Below are positions 26,599-35,246 of a DNA stretch of 64,000 nt, one piece after another (position 1 is the stretch's first letter; every line of letters begins with the position of its first letter). Where the stretch lies: the NCBI GenBank assembly GCA_013298765.1, contig JAAFJA010000001.1, positions 186,001-250,000 of the forward strand, given 5' to 3'. The notes beneath the pieces were generated by a model. It did not search any database, was not told the origin of the DNA, and saw nothing but the letters and a program-made list of their open reading frames with translations. This DNA comes from Betaproteobacteria bacterium (GTDB lineage Bacteria; Pseudomonadota; Gammaproteobacteria; Burkholderiales; Casimicrobiaceae). Position numbers and translations under genes: made by a program.

Positions 26599-27126
26599 CT
26601 ATCGCGCAGCCACCAGCGTGTGCTCACGCGAAGGCATCGCACCCCGCAAAAAAATCACTGCGCCTGAGTCAGTCGTGATGTCTGCATGCGGCAATTCTTT
26701 GCGCGCGAGATGAAAGCCGCCTGCTTTGAGCACCAGGCGTTCACCAATACGAAGTTCGCCTTCGAGCACGATACATTCTTCATCAATCGGGTGGCGATGT
26801 GCGGGCAGTACGGCGCCTGGTTGAAGACGCAGCAAATACGATGCAACGCCCGCTACGTGATTGAGCAACTTGAATTCAATGCGATCTAGAAACGGCTGCC
26901 ACGTGTTTTCATGCGCGTGCACAGTGGTGTGCGCGATTACGGCGTCCTCTGCAATGTTTGCGAGCATCTTTGATCGCACGCGATGAATGGTTGTGGCGGA
27001 GGCAATATCAGGGACCGGCGCGCTGTCGATCGCGTGAACGATATCGGCGTCGAGCGCGTGCGAGGCGGGCTGAACGTCAGTCGCGCTCGGCGCATGTGTC
27101 GTGAGGTGATTAGGTTTCGATTTCAT
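26599..27126 (-). CDS. ChrR-like cupin anti-sigma factor
   Basis: A 175-aa protein whose C-terminal 100 residues form a ChrR-type cupin: LQPGAVLPAHRHPIDEECIVLEGELRIGE carries the His/Glu metal ligands. In the known RpoE-ChrR pair the N-terminal domain binds zinc through HxxxCxxC and holds the sigma factor; that motif is not visible in this N-terminus, which contains no cysteine. It lies 19 bases after the ECF sigma gene, so pairing is by position. Regulation by oxidative stress is family knowledge, not shown here. Confidence 0.75.
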   Translation of the reverse strand: MKSKPNHLTTHAPSATDVQPASHALDADIVHAIDSAPVPDIASATTIHRVRSKMLANIAEDAVIAHTTVHAHENTWQPFLDRIEFKLLNHVAGVASYLLRLQPGAVLPAHRHPIDEECIVLEGELRIGERLVLKAGGFHLARKELPHADITTDSGAVIFLRGAMPSREHTLVAAR

Positions 27127-27145
27127 AGGGCAGTTGCGTGATGCG

Positions 27146-27853
27146 TTACGCGCGCGCAACGTGTGCGATGAGTACATTGCGCAGTTTTTGTTGCGCGCGG
27201 CTGATGAGTGTTTTTACGGTTCCGAGCGGCAAGCCCGTGGTCGCAGCGATTTCGCTATGCGAGAGTTCGCGGAAGTAAGCGAGCCCCAAACACCAACGCT
27301 CGTTGGCAGAAAGTGCTGCCATTGCCGTATGGAGCGCACTCTTCGCCTGCACATGTTCCATGAGGGAATCCGGGCCGGGCAATGTACGCTCTTCCATCGC
27401 AGCAAAGTCGAAATCGGGCGCACCCGACAGGCCACCGTGACGCAAGCTTTCTTGCCGCAGACGATCCAAACTCCGGCTGCGAACGATGGTGACAATCCAC
27501 GCAATCGGATTGCCGCGTGTAGCGTCATACCGCGATGCATCACGCCACGCTTGGAAATACGATTCTGCGAGCACATCATCGGCATACGCGTCACCCACGA
27601 TGCGGCGCGCAGCGGCGAACGCGTAATGAATCGTTCGCTCATAAAAAGCCTCAAACGCGCGAGCATCGCCAGAGGCACTGGTTGAAACTAGCGCAACCAG
27701 TTCTTGATCGCGCGCCGCCTCGGCAACGTGAGTCTCCAGCGCAGGCGCATCGGCGTTCAAATCTGCACCCGCCTGCAGGTGCGCTGCGGGCAGCAGTGCA
27801 CGCTGCGCATTCGCGTTAGTGCGGGGCATGGCGGCAACAGTGAGCATCGGCAT
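27146..27853 (-). CDS. ECF-type RNA polymerase sigma factor
   Basis: A 235-aa sigma-70-family ECF factor. Region 2 is FEAFYERTIHYAFAAARRIVGDAYADDVLAESYFQAWRDA (2.1-2.2) with WIVTIVRSRSLDRLRQ (2.4). Region 4 is LSANERWCLGLAYFRELSHSEIAATTGLPLGTVKTLISRA. The first 45 residues are a non-conserved extension; a later ATG (residue 9) is possible. It is followed by the ChrR-like gene, its probable partner. Confidence 0.88.
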   Translation of the reverse strand: MPMLTVAAMPRTNANAQRALLPAAHLQAGADLNADAPALETHVAEAARDQELVALVSTSASGDARAFEAFYERTIHYAFAAARRIVGDAYADDVLAESYFQAWRDASRYDATRGNPIAWIVTIVRSRSLDRLRQESLRHGGLSGAPDFDFAAMEERTLPGPDSLMEHVQAKSALHTAMAALSANERWCLGLAYFRELSHSEIAATTGLPLGTVKTLISRAQQKLRNVLIAHVARA

Positions 27854-27942
27854 GGCGATTCATTGATCCGATTATGACGCTGCTCGGCGTGAGCAACGCG
27901 ATGTATCCGATTTACGCGCCGTCACCTTGTTTGGATGAGTGT

Positions 27943-27985
27943 GAAAAGAAAAAACTCCGGAACGGGAGGAGAAGACGTTCCGGAG
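27943..27985 (-). terminator. Rho-independent terminator downstream of cytochrome c gene
   Basis: Arms CTCCGGAACG and CGTTCCGGAG pair perfectly (10 bp) around 11 bases; on the minus strand the stem is followed by TTTTTTCTTTTC. It is about 80 bases past the stop of the minus-strand cytochrome gene at 28067 and ahead of the sigma-factor gene. Confidence 0.85.
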
Positions 27986-28066
27986 CAGAGATACAGTCAC
28001 ACTTTGTTTTTATCCACGCGCCTGCGCTACCGCTCGTTACTCACGCGTTGTTCGCGTTCACCAACG

Positions 28067-28468
28067 CTATTTGAGCGTCGCCAAATACGCGACCAGATCC
28101 GCTCGCGTTCTCGCGGAATCCACGCGGTAGCCCATCCATTGCCCCTTCACGACCTGTTCCGGATCTGCAATCCACTTTTCGAGCAAATCGGCGTCCCACA
28201 CCAAGCTTGATTTCGTAAGCGCGGGCGAAAAATTGAAGCCCTTTATCTTTCCAACGCGGCGGCCAATCAATCCACGATGCTTCGGGCCGAGATAGTTCTG
28301 CTCGATCGTGTGACATCCGCGACACTCCGCGCGCCACGCCTTCCTACCCCTTTCAGCATCACCCGCTTGTGCCCAGATTGATCGGGACGAGGAGAGAAAA
28401 AAGATTATTACCGCTAATGGAAATAAAAAGCGGGTGCGCCCGTTAAAACATGGCGAGGAAGACTGCAT
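28067..28468 (-). CDS. Periplasmic class I cytochrome c, paralogue
   Basis: A 133-aa secreted monohaem cytochrome: N-terminal hydrophobic signal, haem site CRGCH followed by TIEQNYLGPKHRGLIGRRVGK, and likely axial Met in KGQWMGYRV. It is clearly homologous to the cytochrome at 17.4 kb. It follows the ECF/anti-sigma pair on the same strand and ends at a strong terminator, so it may be in that regulon (inference). Confidence 0.92.
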   Translation of the reverse strand: MQSSSPCFNGRTRFLFPLAVIIFFLSSSRSIWAQAGDAERGRKAWRAECRGCHTIEQNYLGPKHRGLIGRRVGKIKGFNFSPALTKSSLVWDADLLEKWIADPEQVVKGQWMGYRVDSARTRADLVAYLATLK

Positions 28469-28569
28469 CTAATTTCTCACACTTTGTAGGGAACGCTCGC
28501 ACTTTCGATACGCGCGACATGTGGGGTCCGACGTGCGGCGACGGCAATGTGTTTGCGCGTCGCTCGGAT

Positions 28570-29277
28570 TTACGAAACTGCTCCTACCAAAATCACCGGG
28601 CCTGTCGGTGCGCCGGTTTTCGAGCCACCCGCCGGTTCCACAGACACCGCGAGCTTCGCCCCGCGCGCGATGCGGCCTACCTGTTGCGAAGGAACTGTGA
28701 ACTCCGCGTCCAAGCTGCCGAGCACTGCTAGAGAAATCGGTGCGCCACCGCCCTCAGGCAAGAGCCACAATTCGTAGCTACGCAACGCACCGGCGACGAT
28801 CGCACGCTCCGAACGAAGCGCCAAGCGTTTACCGTCTTTCGAAATCAACGCGGAAACCGTGGTGCCACGCACTGCCGCGTCGTCGCCCGCGAGAATTGCA
28901 ATTGAGGCGAGCTGCGCGTTTGGATCAGACTTGGGATCAGACAGTCGCAGCCACTGGGTCGCGAAAACGAACACCAAGGCAGCGCTTGCTGCAAGCGCCC
29001 AATTGCGCCAAAGCGACACGCGCGCATACCAAGGCGGCGCGAGCGAGCGCAGATTCAAATCGCGCTCAATGCGTTTCCACACCGAAGCGGAGGGTTGCAC
29101 CGCACCCGCCCCAGCAGGCTTTAGGTTCATGCGGCTTTGCCAGTAAGTGACGCGAGTTGCAACGAGCGGCTCGGCCGCTATCGCGCGCTCGAAGCGGCGG
29201 CGTGCCGGCCCGCGCAGCGTTCCGATCACATATTCGGCGGCGAGCGCATCAAGCGCAGGATGACTTGAGAATTTCAT
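28570..29277 (-). CDS. Anti-sigma factor, RskA-like
   Basis: A 235-aa single-pass membrane anti-sigma factor. The N-terminal 85 residues (ALDALAAEYVIGTLRGPARRRFERAI) match the zinc-free anti-sigma domain of RskA/RsmA; a membrane helix (about 93-110) is followed by the periplasmic RskA C-terminal domain with SYELWLLPEGGGAPISLAVL. ATG overlaps the sigma-factor stop (ATGA). It should hold the adjacent SigK-like factor until cleaved by regulated proteolysis (family knowledge). Confidence 0.88.
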   Translation of the reverse strand: MKFSSHPALDALAAEYVIGTLRGPARRRFERAIAAEPLVATRVTYWQSRMNLKPAGAGAVQPSASVWKRIERDLNLRSLAPPWYARVSLWRNWALAASAALVFVFATQWLRLSDPKSDPNAQLASIAILAGDDAAVRGTTVSALISKDGKRLALRSERAIVAGALRSYELWLLPEGGGAPISLAVLGSLDAEFTVPSQQVGRIARGAKLAVSVEPAGGSKTGAPTGPVILVGAVS

Positions 29278-29876
29278 CGCGCGAGCCCCGCACAGGTATC
29301 CATACAAGTTCGAAGCGCATCAAGGCCCCGCCGCACCCAGCTTTTCACCGTACCAATCGGCTTCTTCAGATGCTCCGCAAGCTCGCTGTGGCTCATGCCG
29401 TGGTGATAGGCGAGCGCAATGGCTTGCCGTTCTGCAGGCTTTAACTCCTGAAGGCAGTCGCGAAGGGAATGTTCGGCGCGAGATTGGTCAAGCGATTCTC
29501 CGGCGTCACTTTGATCGCTCCAGTCAAGCAGCCGCTCGAGTGCGTTACCGTTTTCATCGTCATCATGCCGATCAAACGATTCAACGCGAGTTGCCTCCGC
29601 GCTGGAAACCAGATCGAGCGCACGGTTGCGCACGATGGCAGTGAGCCAGGCCACGGGCTGCAGCGCAAGCGGATCGAAGGACTTTGCTTGATTCCACACC
29701 TTTACAAACGCGTCATGCAACACCTCCTCCGCCATTTCGCGGCGACGAGTGATCCGCATGGCGACGCCCATTAATGTGGGCGACGTGCGCTGATACAGAA
29801 GCGAAAATGCTTCCGCATCTTGGGCGGCGGTGCGCAAAATCAGTCGCTTTACTTCGATATCGTCAAGCATGAGCAA
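29274..29876 (-). CDS. SigK-like ECF sigma factor
   Basis: A 200-aa ECF sigma factor. Region 2 is FSLLYQRTSPTLMGVAMRITRRREMAEEVLHDAFVKVWNQA with PVAWLTAIVRNRALDLV; region 4 is LKPAERQAIALAYHHGMSHSELAEHLKKPIGTVKSWVRRG. It is translationally coupled to the RskA-like gene. The second sigma/anti-sigma pair within 3 kb; divergent from the DUF3034-globin operon, which it may control (inference). Confidence 0.92.
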   Translation of the reverse strand: MLMLDDIEVKRLILRTAAQDAEAFSLLYQRTSPTLMGVAMRITRRREMAEEVLHDAFVKVWNQAKSFDPLALQPVAWLTAIVRNRALDLVSSAEATRVESFDRHDDDENGNALERLLDWSDQSDAGESLDQSRAEHSLRDCLQELKPAERQAIALAYHHGMSHSELAEHLKKPIGTVKSWVRRGLDALRTCMDTCAGLAR

Positions 29877-30135
29877 TGTGGGCCCGGTGAGTGTGGGTTT
29901 GGTTAAACGCGTGCATGTGAACCAAGCGCTTGCGGAGGGTTACGACTGACCTGCCTGATTGGATGCAACGCAAACGCGGCAAATGCAAAACTCGGGGGAG
30001 AACGCGTTGACGGTTTTAGGTTTGCATCCGAAACAAGTGTTGACTCGTATTCAGATCAGGATCGGCTCGCAGCAGGCGAGTAAACCGATAGCCTACGCAT
30101 TATTCACCCCGTTTTATTGGGACTAGGGGACATTT

Positions 30136-31017
30136 ATGAAAATTATCAAAAAGCGTGTTTGTACTGCCCTTACCGCAAGTTTTATTGGACTAGGCGTTCA
30201 CAGCCAAAGCCTCGCGCAGGGCGTTTCTGGAAAGCTCTTCGCCACGGGCGGCGTGAGCCAGGTCGAAGGCGCCGGCGGCGGCGGTCTTGCACCGTGGGCG
30301 CTGATTACGGGCTACGGCACAGAAAATCAGATTGGCGGCTCTGCATTCGCAACCATCGTCAATTTGGACGACTACCGCCTCACGAGCACCGGCGCGGCGA
30401 TTGGGCTATATGACCGCGTCGAGCTCTCATTCGCGCAGCATCGTTTTGACACGCGCGCCGTCGGCGCAGCGCTTGGCCTGGGCGCGGGCTACACATTCAA
30501 GCAAGACATTTTCGGTGTGAAGGTGAAGCTCGTTGGCGATGCGATTTACGATCAAGATCGGTGGTTACCGCAGATCGCGATCGGTGTGCAACATAAGAAA
30601 AGTGCGAATGGAGACGTACTCACCGCGCTGGGCATCCCACACGACAGCGGCACCGATGTGTATCTCACCGCGACCAAGCTCTTCATAGATCAACGTGTGT
30701 TGCTAAACGCGGGCGTGCGTTTCACCAAGGCGAACCAACTTGGCATTCTGGGTTTTGGCGGGCCGCTGAACGACAAGGTGAAACCTGAGTTCGAAGGCTC
30801 GGTCGCTTTCCTGGTTCGCCGCAATCTGGCGGTGGGCATTGAAGCGCGCACGAAGCGCGACAACTTGGGGTTCAAAGAAGGCGCAGCGTACGACGCGTTC
30901 GTCGCATGGTTCCCCACCAAAAATGCATCGCTCACACTCGCCTATGTTGATCTTGGACGCATCGTGATTCCAGGTAAGCAGCGCGGGCTGTACGCATCGT
31001 TGCAATTGAGTTTTTAA
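30136..31017 (+). CDS. DUF3034 family outer-membrane protein
   Basis: A 293-aa protein with a Sec signal (1-28, ending SQSLAQG) and a body of alternating amphipathic strands ending in an aromatic C-terminal residue (SLQLSF), as in outer-membrane beta-barrels. Segments SQVEGAGGGGLAPWALITGYGT and LYDRVELSFAQ are typical of DUF3034. Function unknown. It is 9 bases ahead of the truncated globin gene and forms an operon with it. The 259-base upstream spacer, shared with the divergent sigma gene, has no further gene. Confidence 0.85.
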   Translation: MKIIKKRVCTALTASFIGLGVHSQSLAQGVSGKLFATGGVSQVEGAGGGGLAPWALITGYGTENQIGGSAFATIVNLDDYRLTSTGAAIGLYDRVELSFAQHRFDTRAVGAALGLGAGYTFKQDIFGVKVKLVGDAIYDQDRWLPQIAIGVQHKKSANGDVLTALGIPHDSGTDVYLTATKLFIDQRVLLNAGVRFTKANQLGILGFGGPLNDKVKPEFEGSVAFLVRRNLAVGIEARTKRDNLGFKEGAAYDAFVAWFPTKNASLTLAYVDLGRIVIPGKQRGLYASLQLSF

Positions 31018-31026
31018 GGAGTTTTC

Positions 31027-31497
31027 ATGAAATCAATCTTTACGCAACTCGCCGCAGCGACGCTCTCATTTGCAATGCTCACCCTGCCAGTGAGAGGCTT
31101 TGCTCAAACCGCCACGTCTGTGAAAACCGCGCCGAACGAAGCCGCCATCGCAGGCTTTGGTGGCTATGCGGGCCTGATGAAGATCAATCTAGACCTCGTC
31201 GCAAGACTGAAGACAAATGCGCTCATCGGCAAGCTCTTCGCCGATACCGATGCGCCGCGCCTGGCAGGATTGCTCTCTGACCAATTCTGCGAATTGCTCG
31301 GCGGAGGCTGCAAATACACGGGTAACGACATGCGCGCCGCGCATCAAGGGATGGGCATCAAAACGCATCACTTCAACGCACTCGCCGAAGAGCTTCAGCT
31401 TGCGATGGACGCGGCCGGCGTTTCTCAGTCCGAGCAATTTCGATTGATCGCAAAACTCGCGCCGATGAAACGCGACATTAACGAAAGGCCAGAGTAG
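31027..31497 (+). CDS. Exported group 1 truncated haemoglobin-like protein
   Basis: A 156-aa protein with a Sec signal (1-26, ending GFAQT) followed by a truncated-globin fold: AIAGFGGYAGLMKINLDLVARL in place of the usual N-terminal GG motif region, and AAHQGMGIKTHHFNALAEELQLA, which carries the likely proximal His. Globins of this group bind O2 or NO; a periplasmic location is unusual relative to cytosolic trHbN. Co-transcribed with DUF3034. A terminator follows. Confidence 0.85.
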   Translation: MKSIFTQLAAATLSFAMLTLPVRGFAQTATSVKTAPNEAAIAGFGGYAGLMKINLDLVARLKTNALIGKLFADTDAPRLAGLLSDQFCELLGGGCKYTGNDMRAAHQGMGIKTHHFNALAEELQLAMDAAGVSQSEQFRLIAKLAPMKRDINERPE

Positions 31498-31523
31498 TCT
31501 TATCCGGTGCGCTCCGCACCAAA

Positions 31524-31551
31524 AAAGAAGGGGCAAATCGCCCCCTTTTTA
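31524..31551 (+). terminator. Rho-independent terminator after globin operon
   Basis: GGGGC and GCCCC pair around AAATC and are followed by CTTTTT; flanking A and T residues extend the stem (AAGGGG...CCCCCTT). It lies 30 bases past the globin stop. Confidence 0.85.
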
Positions 31552-31593
31552 TGCGGTTGAGCGCATTCCTTTGGCGAAAAGTCGCAAAAAAAC

Positions 31594-31690
31594 AACTAGC
31601 CGAGGCATGTAGTGACTATTAGTTTGAGAGGCCCACCCATTAGAAAATTAAGGCTAGCCCCTACATAAATTGGGCTAGCGGCCAAAATCA
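31594..31690. repeat. Dispersed GGGCTAG element
   Basis: AT-rich intergenic repeat downstream of the globin operon. Core CTAGCC (31654-31659), 12 bases, GGGCTAG (31672-31678), followed by CGGCC. Upstream, ATTAGTTTG at the same distance from GCTAGCCCCTAC as in the 13.0-kb copy shows that the two descend from one sequence. Confidence 0.65.
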
Positions 31691-31891
31691 GCAAACTCGC
31701 TATTGAGCCGCTTTTATGAATAATGCCGCAGGGTTGCTCAATCGCTCAAACGCGATGCAGCTTGAGGAGGCGATCAGCCAGCGATCCAAACGAACGCTTG
31801 TGGAGAACTCGAAGAAGTCCCACTAAAGAGCTGAACGCTAATCGCTTCGCCACACCATGGAGAAGCTTGAACCGTCTGGGGTGAGTAGTCA

Positions 31892-32956
31892 ATGGGAATC
31901 GAGTCCGTCAATTGGAGCGCTACCGAACGCGCCGCCGATGAATCCACCGTGCGCGCCGCCGCACTTTCCGTGCGCCAACGCAAGTTGCTTGCGTTATTGG
32001 CAACGCCGATGGGCGTTGATGCGCTTTCGACGCTAAGCGGCATCCCGCATGCCGAAGTGGAAACAAACTTACAGCGCTTCGAAAAACTGGGCCTTGCCAA
32101 ACATGATGCGGCCGCATCCGCACCGGCGGCCTTTCGTCCGACCTCGTTCGTCGATACTGCGCCCGAGGCCGCAAGCAAGAGCAAGTTGCCGCTCATCATC
32201 GGTGGCGTCGCGCTCACTGCAGTGGCCGCCGCGATTTTCTTGCTGAGCCAGTCGGGAACCACGCCACCGCCGCCTGTTCCAGCTGCGAGCACCGCTACTG
32301 CGCCTGCCGCGACAACAGCCCCAGCGGCGCCCGTTGCCGCGGCCCCGAGCGATGGCGCGACCACCAGTGTTTTTGTGAGCGGTTCACCCACCGCTGACGC
32401 GGCGAAAGCGGCAGCCACCAAGGAGCCGCCTCGCGAACCTGCGAAGGAAACGGCGAGAGAGCGCGAAGCCCGCGAAGCAGCTCAGCGCGAGGCCGCGAAA
32501 AAAGCGGCGACGCCCGCCGCCGCCCCGACGCCGACACCAACAGCCACACCCGTAGCGGCCGCACCGGCACCAGCGGCCCCGGTTGCCACTGCGCCGCCGC
32601 CTGCACCCGCGCCGGCACCGGTCGCTACACCTGCTCCGGCTCCTGTCGCGGCCGCACCCGCGCCTGCTCCCGTCGCTACGCCACCGGCTGCGCGTCCCGC
32701 GCCCGCCGCTCCTCGCGAAGGCGCGCTCATCTCACGCGTGGAGCCCATCTTTCCGCGCAATGCCGAGGTGGATCGCGGCACGGTACGAGCACGATTGACG
32801 GTGAACGCGACAGGCGCCGTAACAAGCGTGGATATCGTTGAGGCGAACCCACCCCGCGTGTTTGACCGAAACGTGCGCTCAGCGCTCGCTCAGTGGCGCT
32901 ACGAAGGCACCGGCGAGCCGCAAACGAAGCTGGTCGAAATCAGCTTTGCCCGATAA
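31892..32956 (+). CDS. TonB-like energy transducer with N-terminal winged-helix-like domain
   Basis: A 354-aa protein. Residues 27-75 (RQRKLLALLATPMGVDALSTLSGIPHAEVETNLQRFEKLGL) look like a winged-helix domain. A membrane helix (about 97-117), a long Ala/Pro-rich spacer (120-270) and a C-terminal TonB domain (about 275-354; ALISRVEPIFPRNA, VRARLTVNATGAVTSVDIVEA, ALAQWRYEG) follow. Canonical TonB starts with the membrane anchor; the extra cytoplasmic N-domain is unusual. No ExbB/ExbD or receptor gene is adjacent. It might transmit force or signal across the envelope. Confidence 0.75.
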   Translation: MGIESVNWSATERAADESTVRAAALSVRQRKLLALLATPMGVDALSTLSGIPHAEVETNLQRFEKLGLAKHDAAASAPAAFRPTSFVDTAPEAASKSKLPLIIGGVALTAVAAAIFLLSQSGTTPPPPVPAASTATAPAATTAPAAPVAAAPSDGATTSVFVSGSPTADAAKAAATKEPPREPAKETAREREAREAAQREAAKKAATPAAAPTPTPTATPVAAAPAPAAPVATAPPPAPAPAPVATPAPAPVAAAPAPAPVATPPAARPAPAAPREGALISRVEPIFPRNAEVDRGTVRARLTVNATGAVTSVDIVEANPPRVFDRNVRSALAQWRYEGTGEPQTKLVEISFAR

Positions 32957-33219
32957 GCAGTAAGTGCTCCGCGCGCTCGCGCGGAAGCTGCTTTATGGAA
33001 CTGGTGTGCGGGCGCTCCCGCAGCGCACAACGCCATAATGAATCCTTGTTTGATCGATGCTTCGTTTTGAACGCGGCCTTTGATCTTTTGCGACACCACT
33101 CGCGCTTGTCAAGCGACGCTGAGTCAAACTAGCAGTGTGCGCGGGCTGCGTCTCAAGCAAAAGAAAAAGCCGCTCGTAGTGCGATGAAGCGTCGGTCTTG
33201 CTTTCAAAGGAGGATTCAC

Positions 33220-34227
33220 ATGGTTCATTTACGCGGCTCTACCCATTCGTGCAGCACTACCACTACGCGCGTTCGTCGTTTATTCGTTGCAGCAACCGCG
33301 CTAGCGCTATCAGCCGTGGCGTTCGCGCAGTACCCGAATAAGCCAATCAAGATCGTGGTGCCGTTCACGCCCGGTGGCACGACTGACATCCTCGCGCGCG
33401 CCGTGGGGGGCGAATTGCAAAAGAGCCTAGGGCAGCCGGTCGTGATTGAAAACCGCGCAGGCGCGGGCGGAAACATTGGCGCCGATGCAGTTGCCAAAGC
33501 GCCTGCTGACGGCTACACACTCCTCATGGGAACGGTCGGCACGCACGGAATTAACGTGACGCTTTATCCAAAGATGCCGTACGACGCAGTGAAAGACTTT
33601 GCGCCCGTATCGCTGGTTGCAAGCGTTCCAAACGTGTTAGTCGCAGCGCCTTCATTTCCCGCGAACACGGTGAAAGAAGTGATCGACGCCGCGAAAAAAG
33701 AACCGGGAAAGTTAACGTTCGCGTCGAGCGGCAGTGGTACATCGATCCATCTCTCTGCCGAGCTTTTCAAAATGCTTTCGCAAACGCAGCTCACGCATGT
33801 GCCCTACAAAGGCTCAGCTGCAGCGCTGCCTGATTTGATGAGCGGGCAGGTCAACATCATGTTTGATAACGCACCCGCGGTCATTCCGCAGATTCGCGGG
33901 GGAAAGTTGAAAGCCATGGCGGTTACCTCGGCAACGCGCTCGCCTGCGTTGCCGAATGTGCCAACGGTCGCCGAGGCAGGTCTGCCTGGGTTTGAGGCGA
34001 GCTCCTGGTTTGGCGTCCTCGCACCCGCAGGCACACCGAAAGACATCGTGGATCGGCTTTCGCGTGAAATCGCCAAAGCGCTCGCCGCGCCCGAGATGAA
34101 AGAGCGCCTCGCGAATCAAGGTGCCGACGCGGTCGGCTCCACCCCCGAACAGTTTTCAGCCCACATCAAAGCCGAGATCGACAAATGGGCGAAAGTGGTC
34201 AAGGCCTCTGGGGCGAAGGTGGACTAA
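33220..34227 (+). CDS. Tripartite tricarboxylate transporter substrate-binding protein (Bug/TctC)
   Basis: A 335-aa periplasmic Bug receptor. Sec signal ends at AVAFAQ; motifs are YPNKPIKIVVPFTPGGTTD, KAPADGYTLLMGTVGTHG, FASSGSGTSIHLSAELFK, LTHVPYKGSAAALPDLMSG and LPNVPTVAEAGLPGFE. ATG 33220 is chosen for the strong AAAGGAGG 7 bases upstream; 12 codons upstream are open. Ligand unknown, no TctAB genes nearby. Moderately similar to the receptor at 8.5 kb. Confidence 0.93.
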   Translation: MVHLRGSTHSCSTTTTRVRRLFVAATALALSAVAFAQYPNKPIKIVVPFTPGGTTDILARAVGGELQKSLGQPVVIENRAGAGGNIGADAVAKAPADGYTLLMGTVGTHGINVTLYPKMPYDAVKDFAPVSLVASVPNVLVAAPSFPANTVKEVIDAAKKEPGKLTFASSGSGTSIHLSAELFKMLSQTQLTHVPYKGSAAALPDLMSGQVNIMFDNAPAVIPQIRGGKLKAMAVTSATRSPALPNVPTVAEAGLPGFEASSWFGVLAPAGTPKDIVDRLSREIAKALAAPEMKERLANQGADAVGSTPEQFSAHIKAEIDKWAKVVKASGAKVD

Positions 34228-34372
34228 AAAAACGGTTTGGCTAACACCCGCGTCACGCGTTGGCGCGGCTCACCAAGGCGGGGCGATTTTCGTCATTAAA
34301 GTGTCACAACTGCGTGTTTTAATCCGAGCAAAAGAAGCATCTATCACTCAATAACAAAAATAGGAGAAAAAG

Positions 34373-35065
34373 ATGACAGCGACCCTCTGGTTGTTAACAC
34401 TGATCGGCGGTTTTTTAGTATTGGCGTTGGTGGCTCATGGCCGGGCTCGGCGCAAACGGGCAGCGCAGCGCGACTTCATCCGACGCTACGCATTTCCCGA
34501 AGCACTCAAAACGAAGCTCCACTCGCGCCACCCTCAGCTGAGTTCAAGCGCGCTTGATGAGGTGATCGCTGCGCTTCGAGAGTGGTTTTTGCTGTTGCAG
34601 CAGCATCCAAGAGAGAAATTCGGTATGCCCAGTCGCGTCGTGGACGATGCGTGGCACGAATTCATATTGATGACACGCCAGTACAAAAGCTTTTGCGAAA
34701 AAGGTTTCGGGAACTACGTTCACCACGAACCGAACCAGGCAGACGCCGAACAAAACTCAGCTGCGCTCGGGCGCACACTTGAACGCACCGGCGGGCGTCG
34801 CGCGTTAGGCGCGCTTGGTGCCGCCAGTGGCGTGGCAGTCGCGGGGGTTGCGCTCTTCGCCATCGACGAAAAGCTCGGCGTCGCGGACGGCTTCAGCTAC
34901 ACGCCTGATGCGCTGGAGTCAATCGAGCGCGACTACCGCACAAGCGTCGCGTCAAGCGGCGGCGGAGGCGGATGCTCGGGCTACAGCAGCGGAGACTCTT
35001 CCGACGGCGGCGGTGGCGATGGTGGCGGCGGTGGTGGATGCGGCGGCGGGGGCTGCGGAAGCTAG
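34373..35065 (+). CDS. Membrane-anchored protein with Gly/Cys-rich tail
   Basis: A 230-aa protein. One N-terminal membrane helix (5-22), a domain containing the motif DDAWHEFILMTRQYKSFCEKGFGNYVHHEP (about 85-115) reminiscent of glycine-rich-domain proteins, a second hydrophobic helix (about 145-165) and a low-complexity tail of Gly, Ser and Cys (195-230). Function unknown. The clustered tail cysteines suggest metal binding or processing as a small exported peptide, but this is speculation. Confidence 0.6.
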   Translation: MTATLWLLTLIGGFLVLALVAHGRARRKRAAQRDFIRRYAFPEALKTKLHSRHPQLSSSALDEVIAALREWFLLLQQHPREKFGMPSRVVDDAWHEFILMTRQYKSFCEKGFGNYVHHEPNQADAEQNSAALGRTLERTGGRRALGALGAASGVAVAGVALFAIDEKLGVADGFSYTPDALESIERDYRTSVASSGGGGGCSGYSSGDSSDGGGGDGGGGGGCGGGGCGS

Positions 35066-35102
35066 CGCCCTATCCTCAGCACAATATAGCATTTCTCCAA
35101 TT

Positions 35103-35124
35103 AGCCCCATAAGAACGGGGCTTT
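35103..35124 (+). terminator. Probable weak terminator
   Basis: AGCCCC and GGGGCT pair around 8 bases, followed by only TT. It lies 38 bases past the Gly/Cys-rich protein gene. Confidence 0.4.
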
Positions 35125-35246
35125 CGGCCGAAAAAAGTGAAACACTTGAGTACGTTTTAACGCACGCTTGCCCCAATTCAATTTACGTCTTCTGTCGATA
35201 GTCGATCTCAAACTGTTCCGCGTCGGCAATCGGGATAATTGCCGGG

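Noticed and set aside
27864-27869. TGATCC as an RpoE-type -35 element for the ECF gene
   Set aside because: It reads away from the minus-strand sigma gene and no matching -10 serves that gene.
32480-32720. Ala/Pro-coding tract as a tandem DNA repeat element
   Set aside because: Explained by the proline/alanine-rich spacer of the TonB-like protein.
34958-35062. Gly/Ser/Cys-rich stretch as a DNA repeat or CRISPR-like array
   Set aside because: Irregular low-complexity coding sequence (GGC/GGA codons) at the end of a gene, without fixed spacers.
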